From positions 1-39,181 of the forward strand of contig JAOABO010000002.1 in NCBI GenBank assembly GCA_026418315.1: a stretch of 39,181 nt of DNA. The letters run 5' to 3'. The position numbers and the translations under genes are program-made. Shown piece by piece: positions 28,573 to 38,531 of the stretch. The DNA is from Bacteroidia bacterium. GTDB lineage: Bacteria > Bacteroidota > Bacteroidia > B-17B0 > Aurantibacillaceae. Every line of letters begins with the position of its first letter. Within the stretch, counting starts at the first letter, position 1. Below the pieces are notes generated by a model. The model was not told the DNA's origin. It saw only the letters and a list, made by a program, of their open reading frames with translations, and did not search any database.

Positions 28573-28926
28573 ATGGCAATAAAAATTACAGATGAGTGTA
28601 TTAACTGCGGTGCCTGCGAGCCCGAATGCCCAAACAATGCAATATATGAAGGTGGTGCTGAATGGAGATTTTCTGATGGTACAAAACTTTCGGGTACAGT
28701 ACATGGGAAAAATTCAGGTATTGATACAGATGCTGATACACCTCAACCCGCTTTAAGTATGGATGTTTATTACATTGTAACCGATAAATGCACCGAATGT
28801 GTGGGTTTTTTTGATGAACCACAATGTGCAGCCGTATGCCCTGTAGATTGTTGTATTAAAGACGAAGACAATGTAGAGACCCCAGAAGAGTTAATGGAAA
28901 AGAAGAAATATTTGCACGGAGAATAA
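28573..28926 (+). CDS. 4Fe-4S dicluster ferredoxin
   Basis: '[16 protein letters not shown]' and '[23 protein letters not shown]'. Confidence 0.95.
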   Translation: MAIKITDECINCGACEPECPNNAIYEGGAEWRFSDGTKLSGTVHGKNSGIDTDADTPQPALSMDVYYIVTDKCTECVGFFDEPQCAAVCPVDCCIKDEDNVETPEELMEKKKYLHGE

Positions 28927-28989
28927 ATGTCTTTTTTTCAAAGGTAAAAAAAACAAATAGACGGTTTTTGTTATTTCGTATTTTTACCT

Positions 28990-28997
28990 TAACTTTG
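28990..28997 (+). promoter_or_regulatory. Bacteroidota -7 type promoter element TAACTTTG
   Basis: Exact TAnnTTTG upstream of 29013. Confidence 0.5.
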
Positions 28998-29012
28998 TAA
29001 AAAATTTAATCT

Positions 29013-32000
29013 ATGAAACAGTTTTTTTTATTTAAAAAAAACATTTTACTTTTATCCCTTGGATTTGTACTTGGTATAAACGTACCTCTATGGGCACAAG
29101 AATGGATTCAACTAAAAGAGAATAATGCTAACTTCTATGACATAAAGAAATCTTTTGAAAATGAATACAAACAGAAAAAAAATAAATATAATAAAAAAGT
29201 TACTATAGAAAAAGAGGAAGGTGGAGAAGCATTATTTAAAAGATGGGCATGGTATGCTGAACCAAGAGTATATCCGTCAGGAGATTTGAAATACGCTTCG
29301 TTCAGTTATGCTTTAGAACAATATCATCAATGGTTAAATGAAAACTCTGTCTTTAAAACTTCATCGGGGGGCGCCGCTGTACCCACTGCCACTACTGCTA
29401 ACTGGGTACCATTAGGTCCTTTTGGAGACCCTATTGGCAGTAATGCAGGAAGATTAGTGTGCGTCAGGTTTCATCCAACTAATCCTAATATTATTTATGT
29501 AGGTACAGCTGCTGGAGGTATGTGGGTAAGTACAAATGGGGGTAGTACATGGACCACCACCACTGACAATTTAGGTTCTTTAGGTGTATCAGATATAGCC
29601 ATCGATCCATCTAACCCTAATATCATATATATAGCAACAGGTGATTATGTTGCAGGCGACACCTATTCAATAGGTGTATATAAATCAACAGATGGAGGGC
29701 TTACCTGGAACAGTACAGGACTTTCATTTACTACCAACCTTGGCAGAAGAATAGGTCGCTTACTCATTAATCCATTAAATCCTACTACTCTTTTTGCCTT
29801 TACATCTCAAGGAATTTATAGAACCAGAAATGGCGGAAACACATGGACACTTGTTCAATCCGGTAACTTCAAAGACGGTGAATATAAACCAGGAGATACC
29901 ACTGTAATATATGGAGTAACAAGTTCAGGTTTTTATAGATCAACTAATGGCGGTAACTCTTTTTCTACCATATCATACGGAGCTGTTGGTAGTGTGATTC
30001 GCTTATCTATTGCTGTTACTCCCGCCAACCCTAATTATGTTTACTTATTAGCCAGTGCAAGCGATTATAGTTATGGTGGTGTATATCGCTCCACCTCTAT
30101 GGGAGCAGCAGGAACGTGGTCGGTCATGAGCACCACCCCTAATATCTTTGACTGGAGTACAAATGGTAGCGGAACAGGAGGGCAAGGATGGTACGACCTT
30201 GCTATTGGTGTATCACCTACCAATGCAAATGAAATTATATGTGGTGGTGTAAATACCTGGAAATCTACCAATGGAGGAAGCACATGGACACTTTATACCC
30301 ACTGGTATGGTGGAGGAGGAAAACCTTATGTTCATGCCGACTTACATGATGTACAGTACACTTCCTCCAATACGGTATATTTAGCAACAGACGGTGGTTT
30401 ATTTAAAACTACTAACGGAGGATCTTCATTTACTGCTATTAATGGTAATATGAATATTGCTCAAATATATAAATTAGGGCTTTCGGCTACTTCTTCTTCT
30501 TTAATAGTAACAGGCCATCAGGATAACGGAACAAATAAGTGGAACGGTACAACATGGACCAATATATATGGTGGTGATGGAATGGATTGCTTTATTAGTT
30601 GGAATAACAACAATACTATTGTTGCTTCTTATGTTTATGGTGATTTTCAGAGATCTACAAACGGCGGAGTATCATGGACTTCTATTGCTCCTTCCACTAC
30701 AGAAAATGCTGCCTGGGTAGCTCCTATTATTCAGCATCCTACCAATCCAAACACATTTTTATGTGGGTATGAGAATGTATGGATATCTAATAATCAAGGC
30801 ACCTCTTGGACTAAACCCGGAACAATAGGTAGTGGTTCCGGAGATATTTTGGGCGTTAAGGTAGCTCCTTCCAATACCACTGTAATTTATGCCTTTAGAT
30901 CCAATGCTCTTTACAGAAGCAGCAATAATGGTGCTTTATGGACCGATATTTCAAGCGGGCTGCCTGTAGGATCTGCCGCTATTACAGATATTGCTATTGA
31001 TAATACAAATGAAAACAATATTTATGTTACCTTTTCAGGATACTCATCAGGAAACAAAGTATTTCATTCTACAAATGGCGGTGCATCATGGACCAATTAC
31101 TCAACAGGCCTTCCCAATATTCCTGTCAATTGTATCGTGTACACAAAAAACTCTTCTGATGCTATTTATGTAGGGACTGATGTGGGCGTATATTACAGAG
31201 AACTCAGTATGAGTTCTTGGCTTCCTTACTCACAAGGATTACCAAATGTAATTGTCAGTGATTTAGAAATAGATTATTTGTCCAACAAATTAAGGGCAGC
31301 CACTTATGGAAGGGGTGTGTGGGAAACCTCTTTATATTCCAATCCTACGGCCACTCCTAATAGTTTTTTTACAACTACTTATTCTATTGCATGTATCAAC
31401 ACTCCTTTTCAATTAACAGACGCATCATCAAATAATCCTACATCATGGTCATGGAGTTTTCCCGGAGGTAATCCTTCTTCCTCAAGCTTACAAAATCCTT
31501 CAGTAACATATACTGCCACTGGTACCTATACTATTAGTTTAACTGCATCTAACTCTAATGGAACAGGAACTACTTATACTTCTACTATTACAGTAGCTCC
31601 TTCACCAACAGCGGCCTCTAGCTCAACCACAGTTTGCATGGGGTATGGAACCTATATTTATGCTAATACCAATGCTTCATCTGTAAGCTGGAATACAGGA
31701 GCCAATACATCTTCAGTTTATGTGAATCCAACGATAACAACCGTATATTCATACACGGCTGCTAATGGACAATGTCAAAGTACAGCCAATGTTACCGTTA
31801 ATGTTGCTCCTACACCGCCTCAACCTACAGTAAGCGTGAGCGGAGGCACTTTAACTTGCTCTCCATCGGCCGCTAGCTATCAATGGTATTTGAATGGCTC
31901 GCCTATTACAGGCGCAACTTCACAAACTTATTTAGCTACACAAAACGGATACTATAGTGTATGGATAAGTAACACCGCCGGCTGTCAAAGTTCATCTTCT

Positions 32001-32285
32001 TCTGTATATGTTACAGTAACCGGTGTACAAAATTTTACATCTTCCTATGGAATAAAAATTACCCCCAATCCTGCCACCAACTTTATAGAGATTAACTCAT
32101 CTGAAAAACAATCTTTATTGGTAAAAATAAATGATTTAACGGGCAAAGAACTATATGTAAGTACTTTTGACTTCAAACAATCTGACAAATATCAAATTGA
32201 TATATCAAAATTTGAATCTGGCATATATTTAATTGAAATTACTGGTAATGACTTCAAAGTAAAAGAAAAGATAATTAAAAATTAA
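29013..32285 (+). CDS. Large secreted protein: sortilin/VPS10-like Asp-box (BNR) propeller, PKD and Ig-like regions, T9SS type A sorting domain
   Basis: About ten 'STNGGSTWT'-type repeats; PKD-like 'NNPTSWSWSFPGGNPSSSSLQNPSVTYTATGTYTISLTASNSNGT'; C-terminus 'IKITPNPATNFIEINSS...FESGIYLIEITGNDFKVKEKIIKN'. Confidence 0.93.
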   Translation: MKQFFLFKKNILLLSLGFVLGINVPLWAQEWIQLKENNANFYDIKKSFENEYKQKKNKYNKKVTIEKEEGGEALFKRWAWYAEPRVYPSGDLKYASFSYALEQYHQWLNENSVFKTSSGGAAVPTATTANWVPLGPFGDPIGSNAGRLVCVRFHPTNPNIIYVGTAAGGMWVSTNGGSTWTTTTDNLGSLGVSDIAIDPSNPNIIYIATGDYVAGDTYSIGVYKSTDGGLTWNSTGLSFTTNLGRRIGRLLINPLNPTTLFAFTSQGIYRTRNGGNTWTLVQSGNFKDGEYKPGDTTVIYGVTSSGFYRSTNGGNSFSTISYGAVGSVIRLSIAVTPANPNYVYLLASASDYSYGGVYRSTSMGAAGTWSVMSTTPNIFDWSTNGSGTGGQGWYDLAIGVSPTNANEIICGGVNTWKSTNGGSTWTLYTHWYGGGGKPYVHADLHDVQYTSSNTVYLATDGGLFKTTNGGSSFTAINGNMNIAQIYKLGLSATSSSLIVTGHQDNGTNKWNGTTWTNIYGGDGMDCFISWNNNNTIVASYVYGDFQRSTNGGVSWTSIAPSTTENAAWVAPIIQHPTNPNTFLCGYENVWISNNQGTSWTKPGTIGSGSGDILGVKVAPSNTTVIYAFRSNALYRSSNNGALWTDISSGLPVGSAAITDIAIDNTNENNIYVTFSGYSSGNKVFHSTNGGASWTNYSTGLPNIPVNCIVYTKNSSDAIYVGTDVGVYYRELSMSSWLPYSQGLPNVIVSDLEIDYLSNKLRAATYGRGVWETSLYSNPTATPNSFFTTTYSIACINTPFQLTDASSNNPTSWSWSFPGGNPSSSSLQNPSVTYTATGTYTISLTASNSNGTGTTYTSTITVAPSPTAASSSTTVCMGYGTYIYANTNASSVSWNTGANTSSVYVNPTITTVYSYTAANGQCQSTANVTVNVAPTPPQPTVSVSGGTLTCSPSAASYQWYLNGSPITGATSQTYLATQNGYYSVWISNTAGCQSSSSSVYVTVTGVQNFTSSYGIKITPNPATNFIEINSSEKQSLLVKINDLTGKELYVSTFDFKQSDKYQIDISKFESGIYLIEITGNDFKVKEKIIKN

Positions 32286-32387
32286 TTCCAAGATTTTTAT
32301 TGCTTTGGTCATTGTGTAATAACTGTTATATTTTTGTTTTTTGCATTATTTAAAATAATAATGCCTATTGAAAATCGTTATTGTATT

Positions 32388-32395
32388 TATATTTG
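32388..32395 (+). promoter_or_regulatory. Bacteroidota -7 type promoter element TATATTTG
   Basis: Exact TAnnTTTG upstream of 32410. Confidence 0.5.
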
Positions 32396-32409
32396 CCTAA
32401 AATAATTTT

Positions 32410-33969
32410 ATGAATAAATTCAGAATTCTGTGGACAGATGACGAAATAGACATTTTAAAACCACACATACTTTTTTTACAAAATAAAAATTATGAAGTAA
32501 TAACAGCAGTCAGTGGAGATGAAGCAATAGAAATACTGCATCAGGATAAAAATATTGATGTGGTATTGTTAGACGAAAATATGCCTGGAATGAGTGGATT
32601 GGATACATTACAAAAAATAAAACAGATTAAAACATCTGTTCCGGTGATAATGATTACTAAAAGCGAAGAAGAACACATTATGGATACCGCTATAGGCAGG
32701 CAAATTGCTGATTATCTTATAAAGCCGATTAATCCCAATCAGGTTTTACTTTCGTTGAAAAAAATTTTGGAAAATAAAAAGTTAGTTACAGAAAATACCA
32801 CACAATCGTATCGCCAGGAGTTCATGGAAATTATGAGCACTATTCAGGTTGCAGATTCTTGGAAAGCATGGGTGGATGTATATAAAAAACTGGTCTTTTG
32901 GGATTTACAATTAGATGTATCGGAAGATAAAAGTATGTCGGATGTTTTATACGCTCAGAAACAAGAAGCAAACAAAGAATTTGCCCGATTTGTAGAAAAA
33001 ACTTATCAAAAGTGGTTGCATCAAAAAGCAGACAATATTCCTACCATGAGTCATACTCTTATTAAAAATAATTTTTTAAAGCATATTCATTCTGACAATA
33101 CCATCTTTCTTGTTGTAATCGACAATTTACGTTACGATCAATGGAAAGTTATAGAACCTATTTTATCTGATTATTATAAAGCAGAACAAGAAGAACTGTA
33201 TTGCAGCATTTTGCCTACCACTACACAATATGCTCGTAATGCCTTATTTGCCGGCTTATTGCCTTCCGAAATAGAAAAAACATTTCCTGAATGGTGGAGT
33301 AATGATGAAGATGAAGGAGGAAAAAATTTATATGAAGAAAAACTACTCCAAGCCAACTTAAAGCGACTGACAGGAAAAGAAGTTAAAATGTCATTCAATA
33401 AAATTACCAATCATAATGCCACTAAGAAACTAATAGAAAATTTACCCCAACTTTTTGGAAATTCAGTTAATGTGATTGTATATAATTTTGTAGATATGTT
33501 GAGCCATGCAAGAAGTGAGATGGAGGTTGTTAAAGAACTGGCTGAAGATGAGCCCGCATACAGAAGTATCACCAAATCTTGGTTTTCACATTCCCCATTA
33601 TTTGAGGTGTTTAAAAAATTACATGAAAGAAAAATACCTGTCATATTAACTACTGACCATGGTACTGTTCACGTTAAAGAACCCATTAAAGTACTGGGCG
33701 ATAAAAACGTCAATACCAACCTCAGATACAAGCAAGGAAAAGCCCTTGATTATAACCCTAAAGAAGTAGTTGAATTCAAAAATCCTGCTGATATATTTTT
33801 ACCAAAATTACATCCCAGTTCAAGGTTTATCTTTGCCAAAGAATATGGTTTTTTTGTATATCCAAATAATTTTGGACAATATGCCAACTTATATAAAAAT
33901 ACTTTTCAGCATGGCGGAATTAGCTTAGAAGAAATGCTTATTCCATATATTACCCTCACTCCAAGATGA
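32410..33969 (+). CDS. porX: PorX-like bifunctional response regulator / PglZ (alkaline phosphatase superfamily) protein
   Basis: Receiver domain (TDDEIDILKPHILFL...VVLLDENMPGMSG...LIKPINP) plus a PglZ part ('VVIDNLRYDQW', 'SILPTTTQYARNALFAGLLPSEI', 'LTTDHGTVHV'). Confidence 0.93.
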   Translation: MNKFRILWTDDEIDILKPHILFLQNKNYEVITAVSGDEAIEILHQDKNIDVVLLDENMPGMSGLDTLQKIKQIKTSVPVIMITKSEEEHIMDTAIGRQIADYLIKPINPNQVLLSLKKILENKKLVTENTTQSYRQEFMEIMSTIQVADSWKAWVDVYKKLVFWDLQLDVSEDKSMSDVLYAQKQEANKEFARFVEKTYQKWLHQKADNIPTMSHTLIKNNFLKHIHSDNTIFLVVIDNLRYDQWKVIEPILSDYYKAEQEELYCSILPTTTQYARNALFAGLLPSEIEKTFPEWWSNDEDEGGKNLYEEKLLQANLKRLTGKEVKMSFNKITNHNATKKLIENLPQLFGNSVNVIVYNFVDMLSHARSEMEVVKELAEDEPAYRSITKSWFSHSPLFEVFKKLHERKIPVILTTDHGTVHVKEPIKVLGDKNVNTNLRYKQGKALDYNPKEVVEFKNPADIFLPKLHPSSRFIFAKEYGFFVYPNNFGQYANLYKNTFQHGGISLEEMLIPYITLTPR

Positions 33970-34409
33970 AACAAACTATCTATATAGTCAAAGAATTAAA
34001 TGACTGGGAATCATTAGTAGAATATTTACTTAAAAACTTCCCTGATAAAAAAATCCTTTTATTAAAAGGACAGCTTGGGGCAGGCAAAACCACTTTGGTT
34101 CAGGCCTTTGGAAAAATTCTTCAAGTAAAAGAACATATAACAAGCCCAACCTTTTCAATAATGCACGAATATCATAATGATACTAAAAAAATTTATCATT
34201 TTGATTTATACCGATTAGAAAGTGATAAGGAATTAAAAAATATTGGCTTTGAACAATTTCTTTATGAAGGAGATTATTGTTTTATAGAGTGGCCTGAAAT
34301 TATTGAAGATAAAATAAAGAACGATGAAGAGTTAAAGAGTAAAACATTAAGTATTTATATTCTGTTTGGACCAGAATCAAAAACGAGAGAGGTTGTTCTT
34401 ATTGATTAA
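33966..34409 (+). CDS. tsaE: tRNA threonylcarbamoyladenosine biosynthesis protein TsaE
   Basis: 'LLLKGQLGAGKTTLVQAFGKIL', 'SPTFSIMHEYH', 'FDLYRLES', 'FIEWPEII'. ATGA overlap with porX. Confidence 0.95.
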   Translation: MKQTIYIVKELNDWESLVEYLLKNFPDKKILLLKGQLGAGKTTLVQAFGKILQVKEHITSPTFSIMHEYHNDTKKIYHFDLYRLESDKELKNIGFEQFLYEGDYCFIEWPEIIEDKIKNDEELKSKTLSIYILFGPESKTREVVLID

Positions 34410-34484
34410 AAAATGATGCCAAATTGACTATAAAAATATAATTGGAACATTATTTGAGAAAACAAACATCAAAAAAATAAATAT

Positions 34485-35192
34485 ATGATGTACTACGATC
34501 CTATTTTACTTTTAATCAGTGTTGTATTAATGATAGTAGGTTTAATTGTAAGTTCAACCCTCAAGAGAAAGTTTTATGAATATAGCATGGACCCTTTGCC
34601 AAATGGAATGAGTGGAAAAGATGTGGCTGAAAAAATGTTGAAAGAGAATGGCATTTATGATGTAAAAGTGATTTCAGTAGAAGGAGAATTAACAGACCAT
34701 TACAATCCTGTCAATAAAACTGTTAATCTTAGTCCTCATGTATATTATGGCAAACACATTTCTGCAGCGGCCGTTGCTGCTCATGAGTGTGGTCATGCTA
34801 TTCAACACGCCACTGCTTATAATATGCTGATGCTAAGAAGTCAATTGGTTCCCGTAGTTCAAATTAGTTCTACTTTAATGAATGTGCTCGTAATCGGACT
34901 TGCTTTTGCAGGCGCTATGCTACCTCAAATGCTCAATACTTTTTTACTCATATTCATCATTGGTCAAAGCTTGGTTACATTATTTAGTTTAATTACCTTA
35001 CCTGTAGAAATTGATGCCAGTAAAAGAGCATTGAATTGGTTAAACCAAACTTCCATTTTGTATGGAGAACAATACAATAAAGCAAAAGACGCATTAAAAT
35101 GGGCAGCCTATACTTATATTGTAGCGGCCATAGGTTCTGTTGCAACTTTATTATATTATATTTGGAGATACACTCAAAACAATAGAGAATAA
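34485..35192 (+). CDS. YugP-like zinc metallopeptidase
   Basis: 'AAVAAHECGHAIQHATAY' (HExxH) in a multi-TM protein, 'LPVEIDASKRALNWL'. Confidence 0.9.
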   Translation: MMYYDPILLLISVVLMIVGLIVSSTLKRKFYEYSMDPLPNGMSGKDVAEKMLKENGIYDVKVISVEGELTDHYNPVNKTVNLSPHVYYGKHISAAAVAAHECGHAIQHATAYNMLMLRSQLVPVVQISSTLMNVLVIGLAFAGAMLPQMLNTFLLIFIIGQSLVTLFSLITLPVEIDASKRALNWLNQTSILYGEQYNKAKDALKWAAYTYIVAAIGSVATLLYYIWRYTQNNRE

Positions 35193-35268
35193 CAAATAAT
35201 AATTTTCAAACAAATAACTTGGAGTTTCATGTTTAAAAAATTTCTCGGATTATCCCAATCATTCTTCC

Positions 35269-35276
35269 TACATTTG
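35269..35276 (+). promoter_or_regulatory. Bacteroidota -7 type promoter element TACATTTG
   Basis: Exact TAnnTTTG upstream of 35316. Confidence 0.5.
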
Positions 35277-35315
35277 CAAAACACTTTTTTCTAATTAAGC
35301 ATACATCTCTTTCTT

Positions 35316-35984
35316 GTGGCATTATCAGTATTTGACTTTCTTAAAACATTAACAGATCCTGAAAGTATCATTAAATACGGGGGCTTGTGGTTATTGCTAT
35401 TTACGATATTTGCAGAAACAGGATTGTTTTTTGGTTTTTTTTTACCAGGAGATAATTTGATATTGATTGCAGGCATCATTGCAGCTACGCATCCTGAATG
35501 GTTTTATAATTTACCATTTCCATTGGTTGCGTTATTCATGATTATATCTGCTATACTTGGAAATTCTGTAGGATATTGGTTTGGAAAAAAGTTAGGAAAT
35601 ACCATTTACAATAAATCAGATACTTTTTTCTTTAAAAAAAAGCACATACTTCAAACCAAACAATTTTATGATAAGTATGGTGCATTAACCCTGATATTAG
35701 GAAGGTTTATTCCAATTGTCAGGACATTTGCTCCTATACTGGCAGGAGTTATTCATGTTTCCCCAAAAACCTTTTTTATATATAATATAACCGGAGCCGT
35801 TTTGTGGATAGCATCTCTTGGATCAATTGCTTATTTTCTTGGAACCTATTACGCTGAATGGATTGAAAAAAATATTGGCTATGTTTTTATTACATTAATT
35901 GTAGTTACTGCAATTCCAGTAATTGCTACGAGTATTCGTCAAAAATTAAAAAAGAACGAAGAAGAAAAATCGGAAATAGAATAG
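35316..35984 (+). CDS. DedA family membrane protein (GTG start)
   Basis: 'FAETGLFFGFFLPGDNLILIAG', 'LGNSVGYWFGKKLG', 'YGALTLILGRFIPIVRTFAPILAGV'. Confidence 0.93.
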   Translation: MALSVFDFLKTLTDPESIIKYGGLWLLLFTIFAETGLFFGFFLPGDNLILIAGIIAATHPEWFYNLPFPLVALFMIISAILGNSVGYWFGKKLGNTIYNKSDTFFFKKKHILQTKQFYDKYGALTLILGRFIPIVRTFAPILAGVIHVSPKTFFIYNITGAVLWIASLGSIAYFLGTYYAEWIEKNIGYVFITLIVVTAIPVIATSIRQKLKKNEEEKSEIE

Positions 35985-35989
35985 TACCT

Positions 35990-36370
35990 TTATACATTAA
36001 TGGTTTTCTTATACTCTTCGGCAGAAAGTAAAGTATTTAGTTCTTCCGGCTTATCAATGGAAATTTTAATAATCCATCCCTCTCCATAAGGATCTTGATT
36101 GATTTTTTCAGGCGAACTATCCAAACCATTATTAAACTCAAGTACTTTTCCGGAAACAGGACAAAATAAATCCGAAACAGTTTTCACCGCTTCTATAGTT
36201 CCAAATACTTGATCTTTGTTTACTACCTCTCCTACTGTAGGAACATCTACATAGACAATATCTCCTAACTCTTTTTGTGCAAAATCTGTAATTCCAATAA
36301 TACCCACATTGCCCTCAATTTTTATCCATTCATGTTCTTTGGTATACTTTAAATTATCCGGAAACTGCAT
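35990..36370 (-). CDS. gcvH: Glycine cleavage system H protein
   Basis: '[44 protein letters not shown]', lipoyl-lysine context '[20 protein letters not shown]'. Confidence 0.96.
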   Translation of the reverse strand: MQFPDNLKYTKEHEWIKIEGNVGIIGITDFAQKELGDIVYVDVPTVGEVVNKDQVFGTIEAVKTVSDLFCPVSGKVLEFNNGLDSSPEKINQDPYGEGWIIKISIDKPEELNTLLSAEEYKKTINV

Positions 36371-36425
36371 ATAATTTTTTTTGTGCAAATTAATACCTTT
36401 TATCAGAAACTATCAAATTTATTTT

Positions 36426-37250
36426 TCAATATACACTGATTATTTGCTTACGAACATCTGTAAATAATTGATGTGTTTTTTTAAATGCCTCATCATTTTT
36501 GGCAGCATTTTTCATGCAATCATTGATATTTAAAAATGCATCCAAAATTTTCTTGTCCTCTATATCGGATACTTTTTGTAAAAGATTAATTAAATAATGT
36601 AATGACTCCTGTTGCTTGAAATAAAGCCATTTAATCTTATTATAGGCCATTGTATCTTGTTGATAACTCAATGCATATTCTCCTGCCACATACATGGACT
36701 CAATAAAAGCACCAACAATCATTAACACCGAAAGATTTCCTCTTTTGTTTTCTAATAATATTTTATCCGACTTTTTGAATGCTTGAGATATAATTTCCAG
36801 AATACTATCTCTGTTTGATTTGTTAGCTTCAAATCTATCCATTACATTTTCATCAAATGCTGAACTGATGCCTAATTCTTTTGCTAAATGATTAGTACAT
36901 CTCAAAAATAACATGCTTTCATGTGGCTGATTAAATGCCCCTGAAATAGCCAAATCTGCAGCGTAAACACCCAAATTCAATGCCTGAGGTTTTTCAAGCG
37001 AATAATTCTTATATTGAACAGGATTGTTTAAAAACTCCGAATTGTAATTCAGCTTGGCTATTTGAATAACCTGGAAAATCTCATCAGATGAAGGGATAGT
37101 ATTAAAAAAATTCTGAACATTAATTTGTTTGCTTATATCCTCCTCTATTACACTTGTTTCATTCTCATCTTTAACATTATTGGCATTTGTACAAGAAGAT
37201 AATTTTAACAGAAGGAACAGACCTAAAATATATGCCACTTTCTTTTTCAT
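36426..37250 (-). CDS. Helical lipoprotein of unknown function
   Basis: Lipobox 'LLLKLSSC' from ATG at 37250 (MKKKVAYILG); helical body 'LNLGVYAADLAISGAFNQPHESMLFLRCTNHLAKELG'. Confidence 0.65.
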   Translation of the reverse strand: MKKKVAYILGLFLLLKLSSCTNANNVKDENETSVIEEDISKQINVQNFFNTIPSSDEIFQVIQIAKLNYNSEFLNNPVQYKNYSLEKPQALNLGVYAADLAISGAFNQPHESMLFLRCTNHLAKELGISSAFDENVMDRFEANKSNRDSILEIISQAFKKSDKILLENKRGNLSVLMIVGAFIESMYVAGEYALSYQQDTMAYNKIKWLYFKQQESLHYLINLLQKVSDIEDKKILDAFLNINDCMKNAAKNDEAFKKTHQLFTDVRKQIISVY

Positions 37251-37295
37251 CTTCCTGCAAAGATGTAAAATAATTTTCATACTTTAAAACTTCTG

Positions 37296-38531
37296 CTACT
37301 TTGACTCAAAATGTTTCCAAAAGCCCTTGTTCCATATTTCAGACCATTGTATTCTTTCATGTTTCCAAAAAAAATAAGTAATCATCATCGCTTCTATAAC
37401 ATAACTAATACTCGCCACCATAGCAGCCCCTGAAATCCCCCATTTTTGAATAAAAATATAACTAAACAGAACTGTAAACAAACATGAAATAGTATTACTA
37501 ATAGCATTATATTTCAAAACACCTCTTGCACTATAATAATGAGAAAATACAGCAGAAAATGAAATCATCACTACGCCTAATGATAATATTGCCATAGGCG
37601 TTTTAATCCCCGCAAAGCCATTACCTAATATCCACACCAGCCAATCTTCAGGAATTCCTAAAATTACTAACACTGCCAATATAGTGAATAGCAAGCTACC
37701 CGTTGCCGCTTGCAGCGTTATCCTTTTTGATTTTTCTGCATCCGATTCGTTAGAAACATAACTCAATACTACCGTAGAAATTCCACTGTATATTACAAAT
37801 ACACTCTCTATTAAAGAAGTGGCAGTAGAATAAATTCCCAGCCCTTGCAAACTTACAATAGATAATACATAATAACCAAATCGGTTAGCCAGTAAATGCA
37901 TCCAATTACTCCATTGAGATAAAAAACCATTTGATAAAATAGATATTAATGCAAAATCTTTTAACCTATCTTGCTTTAAATACTGAAGCACAGAAAACAT
38001 ATTGATGATTAACGCTATACCAAAAGAATAAAGCAACGCATCTATATAAGAATCCAATACAAACTTTTTTTCTATAAAAATATCAAATGCCAATATCATC
38101 AATAGTATCAAAGGTTGTAGAACACTAAGCCAATTATACAAACGAATATTTTCTTTCCCTAAAATGATAACCATACAAAACGTATTCAATATCACCATGA
38201 TACTTATTATTACAAATTCTGCTTCGTAAAAAGGAATTAAATAATTTAAATAATATAAAATCAATGTGCCAATAAGCAACACTAGAATTATCCAAATCAA
38301 GCCATATATAAAAATTTTTTTCAATGAAAATTTAGGTATAAAATGCACTAAGGCATATCCTGTAAAAATTTCACTCAGCATTTGTACATTGGCAATATTT
38401 AATATCAATAAGCTTATTTGCCCTCTTGTTTCCGCACCCAAATATCTTGATGAGATAATCAAAACAAAAAAATTAATACAAGCTACCAATGCTCTTGTTA
38501 TGACACTATAAGATATTTTTTTAAATAACAT
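37296..38531 (-). CDS. Oligosaccharide flippase / polysaccharide biosynthesis (Wzx-like) membrane protein
   Basis: Multi-TM, 'ALVACINFFVLIISSRYLGAETRGQISLLIL', 'GNGFAGIKTPMAILSLGVVMISFSAVFSHYYSARG'. Confidence 0.85.
   Translation of the reverse strand: MLFKKISYSVITRALVACINFFVLIISSRYLGAETRGQISLLILNIANVQMLSEIFTGYALVHFIPKFSLKKIFIYGLIWIILVLLIGTLILYYLNYLIPFYEAEFVIISIMVILNTFCMVIILGKENIRLYNWLSVLQPLILLMILAFDIFIEKKFVLDSYIDALLYSFGIALIINMFSVLQYLKQDRLKDFALISILSNGFLSQWSNWMHLLANRFGYYVLSIVSLQGLGIYSTATSLIESVFVIYSGISTVVLSYVSNESDAEKSKRITLQAATGSLLFTILAVLVILGIPEDWLVWILGNGFAGIKTPMAILSLGVVMISFSAVFSHYYSARGVLKYNAISNTISCLFTVLFSYIFIQKWGISGAAMVASISYVIEAMMITYFFWKHERIQWSEIWNKGFWKHFESK

Noticed and set aside
29500-31100. 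Tandem DNA repeat array in the large T9SS gene
   Set aside because: The repetition is at protein level (Asp-box motifs at irregular spacing), not near-identical DNA repeats.
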